Shown here one piece after another: positions 1 through 15,671 of a stretch of 64,000 nucleotides of DNA. Each line of letters begins with the position of its first letter. The stretch's first letter is position 1. The stretch is from Aphelenchoides besseyi. Lineage: Eukaryota; Nematoda; Chromadorea; Rhabditida; Aphelenchoididae. The notes beneath the pieces were generated by a model. That model saw nothing but the letters and a program-made list of their open reading frames with translations. It was not told the origin of the DNA and ran no database searches. The stretch lies in NCBI GenBank assembly GCA_024699855.1, contig JAMPIQ010000002.1, forward strand, positions 5,704,001 through 5,768,000, in the 5' to 3' direction. Position numbers and translations under genes: made by a program.

Positions 1-48
1 CAAATTGAAGCACTGGAGAAAGAAGTTTCGAAGGTTTTAATCGTCTGA
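1..48 (+). CDS. 3' end of an unknown gene (partial)
   Basis: The first 48 bases read open in frame 1 and end in TGA at 46-48. The 15 residues are Glu/Lys/Val-rich and look like the end of a coiled coil. The rest of the gene lies before the window, so the family cannot be told. A possible AATAAA at 599-604 could end its transcript, but that would give a long 3' UTR. The call rests only on composition and could be chance. Confidence 0.3.
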   Translation, partial: QIEALEKEVSKVLIV

Positions 49-868
49 TTAACAGTAATATATGACTGGATTTAAGATCTTGGAATTGGAAGAAATGAAC
101 CACCAAGAGTCGGTACTTGCGACACGACTCGAAGCCGTGGTTTGATTCCACATCATTGAACTGACTGCTTACGAAATTGATCTTTGCAATACGGGAATCC
201 ACACATTTAAAAGCCAGAAACAGATTATTTCATCCTAAAAACAACTCCAGTAGACTTATTTTTTCGAATGACTTTGATGGCATTCCAATATTCCTAAACG
301 AGCTCAGTTATTTTTATATCAATTGTTTTTCATTCGGTGCCATTTCCCTCCACTTCCATAGATCCAGTCGACCATCAAAATTTTATGACTTAACTCTCTA
401 TGCGGGATTATTCGATCATTCGCCGGACATTCGACCTCCTTGAAATTTCAGTCCATCAAAAGACAAACAGATATAATGGAATTTTAAATCTCAACTCTTA
501 TCCTCAACAACACAAAGATATAGGAAATCCTTCAGTCGTGGTAACCTAGTGATTGTTTTAGCTTCTCCCTAGAATTATATTGTTTGCCGGGTGTGACAAA
601 TAAATTCGTATTTATTCTACGACAACGACTGAACATAAGGCTTAAATAGAACTGTAAAGTGGACGAATGATGTTGCTATGATCAAAGAAGCTTACTGGAA
701 GACCCACTCAAGGGACAAAAACTCACGAAAAATCGACATTGAATTGGCGTTGCGACGTTTAGCCAAAAACTCGCGGGTTCTTTCGAAAAGCGTTTGGGCG
801 TCGGCTGTCTTCTTGCTGTTTTCGCAGTTTGATTCGTTCTTATTGGCTACTTTGATTTTTCTGTTAAG
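49..868. other. Intergenic region before the ISWI gene
   Basis: No gene is supported here. The open stretch at 177-443 (+) lacks any recognisable family and has no splice partners. An AATAAA lies at 599-604. The promoter of the ISWI gene must lie in the right part, but I see no TATA box. Confidence 0.4.
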
Positions 869-4501
<3,633 letters not shown>

Positions 4502-5114
4502 ATTATTACGTCTATTTATGTACGATTTTCATCTGTCTATGAGTCTTGTTTATTTGCTATTGTTGTTTTGCCGCAAATGGTACATTTTCGATAACTTTGT
4601 CAACAGTGCACTTCACGACTTTAAATTGCATTTTGATCTCTTTTTCAAATCAAAAGCCGATCTGTTTTACAGTATTTATCAGTCACATGTGATGAAGCAA
4701 TAAAAGCGTGCTAATGTTGTAATTGTGTTCTTTTGTACAAAGCATGCAAATCGAGCGTATAGACAAATTTGTTTATGGACGGTCAAAAGACGAAAAGGAA
4801 TCAGAAAGAACATAGCAACTGATACTTCGGCCAAAAGTATTCGAAAACGTTTCATAGGCTGGGAACGATAATACGATGGGCCAAAGTATCAATTCGATAA
4901 AAAAGTTGGCAAAATGGCTAACAAAAAAAGGTTGTAAAAGCATGTTAATACGAGAGAAAGATTGGAAAAGTTACTCATAAATACAATGGCAGGTCCTTTT
5001 TTTGAAGTTCTGCAATAAAGAAAAACTGATAACAAATCAAAGATAAGCGCTATTAGTCAGAGAAAAAGAAAACGAAAACCATGACCTAAGAAGTTGTTTT
5101 CGGTCATTGAGTAC
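4502..5114. other. Convergent 3' regions of ISWI and the TPM-domain gene
   Basis: It holds the ISWI 3' UTR with an AATAAA at 4699-4704. The remainder is AT-rich and shows no coding signal. No clear signal was found for the minus-strand neighbour. Confidence 0.5.
4699..4704 (+). terminator. Polyadenylation signal of ISWI gene
   Basis: AATAAA hexamer about 200 bp after the stop codon, the first such hexamer on this strand after the gene. Confidence 0.6.
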
Positions 5115-6404
5115 TCAATAGGATAAGCCAGCGCCTTCATCTTCGATGGCTTTCGATGGATACAAGCCCTTTCCTTCTTCAGCCACTGGTCTCGGTGGAA
5201 CATAGCCTCCACGAGCGCTATCATCGACGTAAGGTCCGGGTGCGGACGGTTGTTGACGGTTACGATTGTTGAGCCCTAAAGATGTCAATCGAATATTAAA
5301 AATAATGTTGCTTACAATTCTGGAATGCTCCGGCAGCCATACCTCCGGCACCACCACTTAAAAATCCACGGAAACGATCGCCAATTCCAGGCCCTTGGTT
5401 TGCTGGTCGAGAGCCAGCTTCCGGATCTGAAAGATTAGAATGTTCGATTTAGAAATTATTAAGATCAATGGAATTACCTTCAGCCCCTGGTTGACGAATT
5501 CCAGTCGATGATTTGCGTCGACAACAGCAGAAATAAACACAACAACAACAGCAGATTAAGGGAATAACAATGCACAAAATGGCAAGAATAAGCCACAAAG
5601 GAGGAAGCTTGAAAGATGGTCCGGCACTTGGTTTCGAAGGTCCAACTGGATGATCCTTGCCGCCAGAGGGTGGTGGACCAGGTGCCGGCAATTGGCCTTG
5701 TTTCGATCGTGACTTTTCGGCAATTCCTTGAATGATATTAGTAAGTGCTTGACGGTATCGCTTTTGTTGAAATTCTTCCTTCTGAAAATGAATGTTCGAT
5801 TTGAATCGCATGATCTGCTTTTTACTTGGTTTGTCAAGATTTCAGAAAACTCTTGAGCATAAACAGGTACACGTGCGTCACGACTGACCCAGAACTTTCG
5901 ATCCTCCACAGCTAGCAACATCACAGCCGATTTCGAACACTGTTGATCCAAATTCCATCGTTGTCTTAATTCGGTGGCCATTCGACGAACATCCTAAACT
6001 AAATCCTAAACCTTTCAAGCGACCATTTAGTTTACCTGTTCGGTTCCGCCTTTTACGTTCTTCGCAAGCAAAATCACTGTGTTCAATCCTTTCTTCTCGC
6101 AAAAGTCACGTCCGAACTCCTGAACCATTAGGATTCTTAATGCGATAATTGCAGCTTATTAACCAACCTGATAAGTTTGCGATTCGAGTCGTGTAAGTTC
6201 GTGGTTTAAACGATAACGTTCATCTTCCGAGAGCACACCGTCGGGATCGCAGAGTTGACCGGCCGAACGCAAACCACATTGTTTAGCTCCAGCTTGAGTC
6301 GTTGGATTCGGATAGTTGTAAGCGTCCCAAACTACTGCGCTTGCGAAGCCGAAGATACAAAACAAAAGAAGGACGGCATTCAAATGCCGTGTTCCCATCT
6401 TCAA
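5115..6404 (-). CDS. Single-pass membrane protein with extracellular TPM domain (MOLO-1-like)
   Basis: Six exons (minus strand order): 6168-6404, 6036-6119, 5826-5993, 5478-5781, 5316-5426, 5115-5275; 354 aa. A signal peptide (about residues 1-24) is followed by a TPM/Psb32-type domain, shown by YNYPNP, the CDPDGVLS segment, and a region predicting a globular fold to about residue 165. A hydrophobic helix at about 212-232 is followed at once by a run of cysteines (CCCCC, then CCCRRK), probably palmitoylated. The cytoplasmic tail is Gly/Pro-rich. In C. elegans the family member MOLO-1 is an auxiliary subunit of levamisole-sensitive acetylcholine receptors; other TPM paralogues exist in nematodes, so orthology is not proven. 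All five introns are 38-52 nt and phase-consistent. Confidence 0.8.
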
Positions 6405-7567
6405 TTTGGACGATAAACCGAAAGTATTCTCGATAAAAGAAAGTAGTTCACGTTGTAGACTTTGTCTTCACAAAAACAACAAACGAATACGTTCAAGAGA
6501 AAACCTTCGATCAAAATAACAAACTGAAGAGCAATTGTTTTGCAAAACAGCGATTTGCAACACTCTTGAATCAACGCAATAGAGTGATGTTTTTTGTTTC
6601 AGAAGTATATCGGGAAAAAGAACGTTGGGACGATAACAGAAATCGAAACCAAAAGCGGCAGTTCAGTCCACTCCCAAGTGCCAATTCAGCACAAAACAGC
6701 GTCCAATAGACGACAAAATGAAAATATTTTCAACGGGAACTTGCCCTTCGAGTCAGTTGTGGTCCGCGTTCTATTTTTTCTTTTTGCCCGCACACTCGCT
6801 CGGGACGTAAACAACATGGAGCGCTGCGAAAACGACGAACACGACGTTAAAAAGCAAATCACAGCGAAGAAACCACCAAACCTTGTGGTGTTATTTGCAC
6901 GCATTAGAAGCCGAAACATCCAAATGAGTAATCACAGATTGCAACAAACTGAGATGTTTGACTACATCAAAGTCTATTAGCTAATGTTATGTACAATGGA
7001 TTACCTTCAGATTTCAAGTTTTACTAAACAGTGAGAAAACACATTCATCATTGTAGACTATGGTGTGTAATTGAGAATTGCCAACGAATGTCATATGGTG
7101 ATTGCTAATAACCAGTTTTATTGACAATATTAACAGCTAGAGTACTTAAGAATTGATAAACAGGTCTGTACGCACAAACTCACTTTTGTTTAAAACAAAT
7201 ATTTTCACTTATTGTCTGTTGAATTGTACACAAATCACAAAGTTGTTGGTCGTATTCCAACTTCGATTTCACGTTGTTTGTCCAACCAAAACGAACGGAT
7301 TGAGAGACCTCAGCGATAAAAACTGCGGTAGTGATTGAGTTCGACCCAATTTCTCAACTATCTTTCTTATCATCTCATCAATCGCTCAATTGCCACAACC
7401 CCAGAGTCTGCACTGTGCGACATTATCATCTTCGAAGTATTTGATTACAAGTATTAGTTGTTGTTCAACTGCTGTCTGCTTTCGTACTCTCTTCCGGTCT
7501 TTTTGAATACTGAAGTTGTTAATGTGATACAAAAAAAGTTCGACTCGAAACCTGCGATTTGTAAGCC
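6405..7567. other. Divergent intergenic region between MOLO-1-like and OATP genes
   Basis: About 1.2 kb between two genes transcribed away from each other. Open stretches on both strands (6594-6980 +, 6686-6919 -) overlap each other and match no family. It presumably carries both promoters; I see no TATA box. Confidence 0.4.
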
Positions 7568-10500
7568 ATGGCTTTAAAAGTGAATCTCGATCGGACCGTG
7601 ATCTCATTTTTCGTTCTCTTCCTTGTTGTCTACTTTCTGGAATCAATTGGAGGTTTTTTTATGACCAGGTAGTTTTTTCGTCAAAAACCGTAAACTTGGA
7701 CTGTTAAGTGCCATTGTTGCCATTGAGAAACAATTCCAAATTCCCTCAAAGATTTCCGGTATGATGGTTAGTGCGAGTGACTTCGGTTATATTCCTACAG
7801 TCGTGTTTGGTGAGTTCACTTTCTTTTCAAGTTCACACATTTTGTTCGACTTGATCAGAACTCTTCTAAAAGTACATTAATGCCAACGAAATGTCTAATC
7901 TTGTCGTAAAAAGACTTGGAGTTACAAGTTTGTTTAGTTGCTTATATGGGAGGAAAGGGTAACAGAGCAAAATGGATCGGCGGTGGTTGCATGTTAATTG
8001 CCGTTGCAAATGTAAGTGTCTTCCATGTCTTACAAAAATTTGATTGAAATTAGCTAATCATTTCGAGTTCGAATTTCCTTTTCCCCGTTCAACGTATCGA
8101 TTTAAACAATTCGGCGTTCTCGACTTCAATTGAACGAGATCTTGACAGATTACCTCAGGGTGTTGGTGCCCTCTTGCCGAAGTTGCCTGCGTCAGCTCGA
8201 CACGAACTTCAGACCAAAGGAACGTATACGTTCTTTGAAAACTGTGATTTGCTTGCTGAACGAAATCAAAGTAATGATGATTGTATTGCCGTCCAGGTAA
8301 ATTTAACATCAGTCTTCTTTTCATTTGTAAATTAGAACTTGCTGTCACGAGAAAACCCTGCAACGTTGACTGATATTCAAAATCTGCGAATCGTAAGCGC
8401 AACAACTTTCGCTTTTTGTGATCGAGCTTTGAATCAACTAAGACGAATGGTGCGTTTGATTAACAAAAACATTGTTTATTTGAGACTTAAGATTGAGGAA
8501 ATTCGCTGCAATCGTCACACATCCAACGCGGGACCAACAGCAACAATTTTTGGAGGTCTTTTGCTTCTTGGTGTTGGTAGAACGATGCCGTTTTCGCTCG
8601 GCTTGCCATTGGTTGATGATAACGTTCGTAAATCGAACTTGCCAATTTACTTTGCCGGAATGTTTTTCATTAGACTACTTGGGCCGGTTGTTGGATTGAT
8701 GTTGGGAGCTTTTTTCAATAAGTTTTACTACACGCTTGAAAGTAATTTGAGTTCAAGTTCGTTGATGAAAGAGATTTTTCAGCTCCTCGTGGTTTGAGTC
8801 CTCGTGATCCCGCGTGGATTGGTCTTTGGTTATGATGAAGTATTTGAAAAGTAATTGAGATTTCGCTTTGTAGGTGGGCTGGTTTCTTGCTTCTCGGTGC
8901 AGTTCTGTTCTTTCCATCTTTGGGTTTGTTTTGCTTCAAGGAACCACCTCAAAGCGAGGAAGAGGACTACGAGAAGGATGTTGAAACAAAAGAAGAACTA
9001 TTGGATTCGGAAGGAAACAGAAAACCGAAACAGTAATCAGTGTTTTAGATGTGAAGTTAATTGAAAGCTTTTAGACGAAATCGAAAATTGGCTCTTGTAG
9101 ATCGTCATATAGAGAAGAACGCCGACGGTAAAACGATGCCAAATTCTTTGAGTGGGAAGTTTAACGATTTTGCTGCGACTGTTCGTTCCGTTCTCAAGCA
9201 ACCGGTCTGTTAGTCTTCGTATTCGCTGATTGATTTTTGCTTTAGATTTACGTGTTTATGCTTTGTGGTCGTATTATTGATGTTTTGGCATTTAAAGGCT
9301 TTTTCATTTTTCTACCAAAATACTTAGGTACTAGTGACTGAGTGACATTTCGAAACTGCAATTTTCAGAAATTCAATTTGGAATACCGCAATACAAAGGT
9401 TTTTAACGATAGAACTTTACTTATAAGCAATCGTTTAAGTGAATCTTTACATGGGAATCATGGGAGTCGTTGGTTTTGCTATTGGAATAACTGGAGGCTC
9501 ATTGCTGATGAAAGTTTTCAAATTGGAAGGAAGAAAAGCAGCAATTTTTGTGGCTGTTTGCTCTTTGCTTGCTGGTTTTGCGAGCTTTTTGAACGCTGGA
9601 GTTGGATGCACCTCGACTTTAACGGCTCTAGGAAAAAAGTAATGAGCAGTCGTTTTGTTTAAATAGTTTTTGGTTTTAGTCCACAAAACGCCTTAACAAC
9701 AACTGGAAGCTGCGCATCAGCTTGCTACTGCGAAGAAGCTCCGTTGTATCCAGTTTGTGATGAACAAGGTCGAGTATATTACTCACCATGTCACGCTGGT
9801 TGTGCAGCGCCAAATATCACGGCCTTTGTTGCTCTTGACTCCAAGTCGATTCCAACGTTTGAAAATTGTCGTTGTATCGGAGAAACCAAAGATCCATTAC
9901 GTCGCGTTTCGCGTGATTTCTGCGATGAGACAGATTGCAACTCAAAGGTTAAACTGTATTTCATGTAATTAAGAGCCTATGTATAACTAAATGCAGTGGT
10001 AATTTGTAGAAATATGATGGTCAGTGGAGCAATCGGCGGTCTTGGTGTTACACCCGCAATGCTCATTTTGTTACGTTCAGTTCCCGCAAAACATCGAAGT
10101 TTGGCTCTTGGATTCAATGGTTTTGTTGTTTCTATGCTCGGTAAGGTAACATTCAGTTGTCAATTCAAGTTTATTTTAGCCACCTTACCGAGTCCAGTTG
10201 TTTGGGGGGCCGTGGTCGATTGGTTTTGCATTCGTTGGGATCAGAAATGTGATGGCAAAGGCGCGTGTTCATTATACGCAACAGATGAATTGAGAGTATG
10301 GCTTCATTGTTTGTACGGAATACTTCGACTATTGGCAACAATCTTCGACCTCTGTGTCGTTTATCATGCCCGTGGTTTGAAAATCTTATCCGAAGAGAAA
10401 GATCAGGAGGATGATATTGAGTTGGAAGAGAAATCCAAAAATTTTGAGTCTGCTGAGCGAATTCCTGCTATCGTTCCCGATCAATCGGAAACGAAAACAG

Positions 10501-10649
10501 AAAAGAAGTCACACAAACGATCCTCTTCTAAAGACATTCGTTCACTTCTGAGCGAAGATGGAGGTCATAATGGTCGTCGCAGCAGTCGACATTCGATGGA
10601 TCATGCGGCTACCGAGATTGCAAGTTTGACATCAAACAAAGTCGTCTAA
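7568..10649 (+). CDS. Organic anion transporter, SLCO/OATP family
   Basis: Twelve-helix plasma-membrane carrier for large organic anions. Exons: 7568-7668, 7709-7809, 7938-8011, 8054-8296, 8336-8449, 8492-8741, 8783-8828, 8874-9032, 9075-9204, 9246-9327, 9369-9398, 9440-9638, 9680-9955, 10010-10140, 10180-10649; 801 aa. Family features are the N-terminal SASDFGYIP segment, the DDNVRKSNLP loop with PRGLSPRDPAWIGLWWAGFL before helix 6, and a Cys-rich Kazal-like extracellular loop (exon 13, CYCEE...CDEQG...CHAGC). The C-terminus is a charged Ser-rich cytoplasmic tail. The 8450-8491 intron is 42 nt, a multiple of three and open, so retention would keep frame; the donor at 8829 (GTTATG) is weak. 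The substrate cannot be told from sequence. Confidence 0.9.
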
Positions 10650-10694
10650 TTGAAGTTCGTTGGCATTCAAATTGTTTGTTTATCTTATCCGTGT

Positions 10695-10716
10695 AATAAA
10701 AACAACTAAGTTTATT
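10695..10716. terminator. Back-to-back polyadenylation signals
   Basis: AATAAA on the plus strand (10695-10700, OATP gene) and its complement TTTATT at 10711-10716 (minus-strand proline-rich gene) lie 10 bp apart between convergent stops. Confidence 0.55.
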
Positions 10717-10888
10717 TCGATTGAGTTAATTGTAACGAAGACACGAAACCATTCGTCAATATGTACAAACAAGAATTCCAAAATTTTGTGAATAAACTCA
10801 TGGGTTTCATATTAGAGGATTAGAGGTCGAGATGCCGAGTTCTCATGTGTATGATAACTTAGCAGTTAGTAAGTAGAAGACTTATTAT

Positions 10889-12376
10889 CTAAGCGTCTTT
10901 TTTTCCCGAATCAACGGTCGTTGTACTTTCCTTAACACTATCTCTTGATTTGCGAGCTCCGAACTGCGAATAGTAAGGACTATTCAACGGTGGTGGTGGT
11001 GGAGGAAGTTCGCCAAATGGCGGCTGATTGCAGTTGCATGGCAATGGTGCAGGAGCTGAAAAGTTGTATGCTAATTGCTGTAATGTTTCAAAACTTACGT
11101 GGTGGTGGTCCAAGGGGCGGCGGCAGACCGCAAGGACATGGAGCAATCGGAGCTTGTTGGAATGGTACAGGTGGTGGCTAAATAGCGATAGCGTTATTCT
11201 GACAGATGAGATCTACAGGCGAAGATTTTTTTGTATGAAAATTTTGATCCGATTTCGTGAAAATGAAAATGTGATAGTTGCAATCAACACAATAAGCATT
11301 TTGGAAATCTGTGTTTCAAATCTTACTTGTGGGATAGGTTGACAAGCGCACGGTGGTTGTACTGGTGGTTCATTGAAGTTCAAGCACGGACACGGCGGCT
11401 CACTTAAGGGTAATGGAGCTGGAGATCTACAACAGCGAAATGCTTAGATTTTTATCAGAAAATTTTACCTGAAGATCGGTGCAATCGGAGAGAACAATTT
11501 AACGGAAACACCCGCCGGAATAAACGTCAACGGTGGTGGTATCGGCGCCGCTTGTGGAGCAATCGGAAGTGGTTGAGGTGGTGCTATAATTTCAAGGATA
11601 TTACGTCTTTAATTCATAGAATCTAACGTGGAACAATTGGTTGTGGCAATGGTGGCGGCAATGGTGGCGGCATTTGAGCAATCAAACCTAATCGTTGCGG
11701 CAATTGAGCTCTAAGGAAGTATAGTATTTGAGAGATTGGGAGAAATCAAAATTACCGTAAGTAGATAGGAATCGCTGTTGGAAAAGGACTGTAAGCAGGA
11801 GCTAAATGCGAAGGAACGGCTGAGATTGGGCTTGCTGCAACCGGCGCAATTGATGGATTTGGAGGCAACTGAGCTGCTGAATAAGCGGGTGGCGGTATCG
11901 GAGCAAATTGTGGTGGTACCTGTAAATATTGTTCTAATTCTAGTCTCTGTCGTTAGTTGTTTCTTCTGCTGTTACTAATCGAGAGCATTGTACGGTTAGT
12001 GTTCTATTCAAATACAGTACTTGCTGTCTTTTCGAGCACACACATTTCCATTTAACTTACCGCAATGTAATAACCAATTGGACTTGCCGACAAAACTGAT
12101 GCTGGCGGCGGTGGTGGAAGTTGGGGAGCACATGGCGCTTCGCAAGGTGGACTGTACTGACGAGCTAAAAGACTTTCGAAGAATGGAGACGAATAAGCCG
12201 GAAGACCACCCCATGGCAGTTGACGTGTCTGACGATGGCTAGTTGCTTCGATTTTAATTGCCGTTTGACTATTAGCAGCAATCAAACCGCAAAACCCAAT
12301 GAACTGTATGGCTCTGAAAACAAGACTATCAGTTGAATGCAACGACCGTAACCAACCCTAATAACAAGGAACCCAT
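10889..12376 (-). CDS. Secreted proline-rich repeat protein
   Basis: I do not recognise a named family. Eight exons (12357-12376, 12061-12313, 11756-11919, 11628-11710, 11469-11583, 11327-11426, 11099-11177, 10889-11055) give 326 aa. The 20-nt first exon plus the start of exon 2 encode a signal peptide (MGSLLLG...GLIAANS). The mature chain is dominated by PPP runs, short hydrophobic blocks such as PIAP and PIP, and CPC / CNCN cysteine pairs. Several internal exons end in the same CCA CCA C|GT pattern, so the gene seems to have grown by exon repetition. The C-terminus (KSRD..KES then TTTV) resembles that of the divergent neighbour at 14105-15570. Likely an extracellular or cuticle-associated structural protein. 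A TATA box lies 105 bp upstream of the ATG. Confidence 0.75.
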
Positions 12377-12480
12377 TTTGATTTGCAAATTAAACAACCG
12401 GTGTCTTCGTTGCGCGATAGAACAAAAAATGACGCAAAAACACGTCCAATGGGATCAAGCAAATGAGAAATCGGTGGCGA

Positions 12481-12487
12481 TTTTATA
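12481..12487 (-). promoter_or_regulatory. TATA box of proline-rich gene
   Basis: TATAAAA on the minus strand, 105 bp before the start codon at 12376. Same spacing type as the partner gene on the other side. Confidence 0.6.
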
Positions 12488-14010
12488 GGCCAACAATTTT
12501 TCTACGTGGACCATTGAAGGGCGGCGAGCAGCGTGTTGGACAACACGCATAACAACCGGTCCGCTCGGTAAGTTGAGTAGATGATTCGGTAAATTGTAGC
12601 CGTCCAGGCAATTGGATTGTTCCGTGGAACACGCGGCTGCTCCCGACTCAGGTTGCGCAATTTCATTCGCACAACTTTCGATTGATGAAAAACAAACAAG
12701 CGGCTAACGAGTTCAATTCATTTCCTCATGTTTCTGGTCAAGATACCGTATCAATAGCGGCCATTCATCCGTGGATCTCAACGGATCTGAAATTGATCTC
12801 AGGTCTTTTGACTATCTCTTTGTTCTTCTGATTACAATGACACGGTTATCGAGAAGTCTGATACGAATGTTTGCATGTAAATGGATCGTTTTAATCCGAT
12901 TGTTCGCTGATCAGAGTTACATATCGTTCTGTTTCGTGGAATCCACTGGAACATTAATTGCACAGTTGATGTGATCTGTTAGCGTACGTGGTAAACCAAA
13001 TGCACATATGCAGAATTCTAATTGAAATAACGCCTGAAGAGAAAGACAATACGTCGTAATTTGATAGCAATTTGAATCTCGTTGATTCGCAACTTCATTC
13101 ACAAACTTTGGTTTCAAACCCGAAGAGCCGATTGGTGAAATTTAAGAGTCTCGAGGTCTTCAAATTACATGCGAATCAAAACTGTTTGTTTGCGTGAACG
13201 ATTGAATTGAGAGTATTCGATGAGCCTTCAGTTGATGTACATCAGGTTTGCTGTTAATGATTCTTTGAAGAATGCGAATATGCTGTATATTATGTTTGTT
13301 GGAGATTACTTCTACACACTTGTATTCTAATCATTTGTTTTGTCAACAGGCTCAACCGTTTGTGAAGGGCACGATATCCATTGGGTGTTTTGGAATCTGA
13401 GTTTGCAGAAAGTTTTCTCAAGAAATTTGTGTCGCAAAATTGAACTTTCGATAGTGACCATTGGAATAAAAGGAAGTCGACAAATAGTCCACGTGACCAT
13501 CGAGATAACGAGGTTGTTCACGGTAAGCGGACTGTAAAACCGGATTGCATTTTGCACGTCCGATGGTCTTCAGCACACAATGCAAATGACAATTTGGACG
13601 GGAAGAATAAGTTCTTGTCTGGACGGCTTGATCTTGGCCGTGTTTCACGCGCGTTTTTATGAGTGTAAGGGCTCGAGGCCGCAACGGCTATTGTCTCCGA
13701 ATTGACTGGTCAGCGCGAGCACAACCGGAAGAGATTAGTTGTGGGTTGCTTGTTCGCGCGTCCACAAGATCACTAAACCCGATGAACACCCGCGTTCACG
13801 AGGAGCAACAACGGAATCCAAAAATTTGAATTGTTTGCGAAATGGATGCACGCAGACCAAGAGCTGTTAACAAAAGACTGAACTGCACTGTAATTTTGTA
13901 TCATAAAGAAAAATGACGCACGTAAGGGCGGAGTAAATAAAACAATAGTACGTTGACATCGTCCCTGTAGAAGCAGTGATTGCGTTTGTTTAACGTTAAA
14001 GCGTATCACA
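12488..14010. other. Divergent intergenic region between the proline-rich pair
   Basis: About 1.5 kb. Open stretches occur on both strands (for example 13418-13684 and 13773-14054 on the minus strand) but overlap each other, have no signal peptide I trust and match nothing. One minus-strand stretch near 13800 has a hydrophobic end resembling a signal peptide but I could not build a gene from it. Confidence 0.35.
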
Positions 14011-14017
14011 TATAAAA
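14011..14017 (+). promoter_or_regulatory. TATA box of proline-rich gene
   Basis: TATAAAA, 94 bp before the ATG at 14105. Confidence 0.65.
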
Positions 14018-14104
14018 GATCTTGAGAAGAACTGTCCAATCCTCGGCGGTTCATTCTTCATTCCCACTAGTGGTCCAAGAAGTCGACTTTCGTTTTTGAT
14101 CGAA

Positions 14105-15570
14105 ATGAAAAGAGTTATTTTGTAGGTCCCGCTTAAGCTCGAAGAGTTATCTTTTGATTTCAGTTTAACTAGCTTGTTTCTATCGTGCCATGCACAAGTT
14201 GTCGTTCCAAGCGTAAGTCGAGTAGTCGAAATGAACCACATTTAACTATTTAACATGCCATCTTGGCGATAACCATATGTTTATAATTTAGATCTATCCA
14301 AACTACGGTTTTCAGCTCCGATATTTTGCAAGTGCGCCATTAGCAGTTCCACCGCCGCCACGTAAGAAAACGTTGCTGTTTTAAAGGATTACATTTCATT
14401 CTTTAGCACCGCCAGTGCCTCCAGCAGTTTTCTATTCCCCATTGCCACCAGTCCCAGCTCCGGCTTTGTTGCCACCTCCACGTGCGTTTTGAATTTAATT
14501 CACTTTTTTCCTTAACGAGCATCTCTAAAAGATCTTTCGAAAGCGAATTCAACTACAAACAGTTTGAGAAAATGGCAATTTAGCTCCACCTGTGGCTCGT
14601 ATTCCGGCTGCAATTCCATCGTTCTCTCCGATCCTTCCTTTGCCAGCATTCGCACCACCACCTCCACGTATGTTTTGAATCCACTTCTATGCTCTTCGTT
14701 AACGAGCATCTCAAAAATGATGCTCGAAAAGAAAGATTCATTTTGAATGACTGTTTAATGTAATCATTTCAAAGACGTTTGTTACGATTCGTTTTCAGCA
14801 CCAGCTCCTGTTGTTCCAGCTCCGCTCTACGCCCCAGGTAATTGATGAAATCAAGGACAAGAATAATAATTGATTTCAGCTCCATTGGCCGTTCCGGCTC
14901 CCGTTCCATTGGCCAGCCCAGCATTTGCACCACCACCGGTACGTTTGATTTATATTGAAGCGAGAAAAGAGAATGCTAATCGACGAGATCAGTTTTTGTA
15001 ATCAACCACTTACATAACAGTTGATTTAAACAAATTCGGTTTAAAAAGATCGGCAAGTACTCGCACAGTCCTTTAAAAGACTACAATTAAAACATTTAAT
15101 TATAATTGATGTTTGTAGCCACCAGTCCCAGCTCCACTTTTTGCTCCAGGTTATCAACCAAATCGCTAACCAAATAATACTTGATTTCAGCTCCATTGAT
15201 TGCACCAGTTCCATTGGCCAGTCCAGCAATTCTTCCACCACCGGTAAGTTGAATATTCATGTTCAAAAGTGAGGTTCGTATTCAAAAACTTACAAAGCTG
15301 TTGCATCTAAGGATATTTTTCTCGAAAATCTTTCAAAGCTCTCGATTTACATCCATAAAGAAACATCGAAGAGTGTAGAGTAATCGTACAGTTCTTCAAA
15401 AGTTTTCAGTTCGAAAATTTGAATATAACCGATTGTTGTAGCCTCCCGCATTGCTTCCTCGCTTTGTTCTTTACGGATCGTCCTTGAAGAAACGTCGTGA
15501 TTTGTCCGCAAAAGAAAGCAGTACAACTGCAGAGCCCAAATCGACTACTGTCGCAGCGTCTTCTCCTTAG
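14105..15570 (+). CDS. Secreted proline-rich repeat protein, paralogue of the divergent neighbour
   Basis: Ten small exons (14105-14121, 14164-14212, 14292-14361, 14407-14481, 14584-14667, 14799-14837, 14880-14938, 15119-15149, 15191-15243, 15442-15570) give 201 aa. Exons 1-2 encode a signal peptide (MKRVIF...LSCHA). The rest is Pro/Ala/Val blocks (APPVPPA, PVPAPALLPPP, VPLASPA) where repeated exons share junction phase and wording, clear exon duplication. The last exon is basic then Ser/Thr-rich (KKRRDLSAKESSTT), matching in style the end of the 10889-12376 protein. Probably an extracellular structural protein, but no family is recognised. A TATA box lies upstream and an AATAAA downstream. 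Confidence 0.75.
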
Positions 15571-15665
15571 ACGGAAGAAATCGGTTGCTATTGAATGTGC
15601 TGACCAGGAGTTGCCATTTCGTTCTCGATGTCTGTAGAAATATGGTTGTTTGTATATTGAGAAAG

Positions 15666-15671
15666 AATAAA
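15666..15671 (+). terminator. Polyadenylation signal
   Basis: AATAAA 96 bp after the stop of the proline-rich gene. Confidence 0.6.

Noticed and set aside
6594..6980. 128-codon open frame in an intergenic region
   Set aside because: No ATG-supported family, overlapping frames on the other strand and no splice sites linking it to anything.
13327..14054. Minus-strand open frames with a signal-like hydrophobic end
   Set aside because: Could not be joined into a phase-consistent gene and overlap a plus-strand frame; not called.
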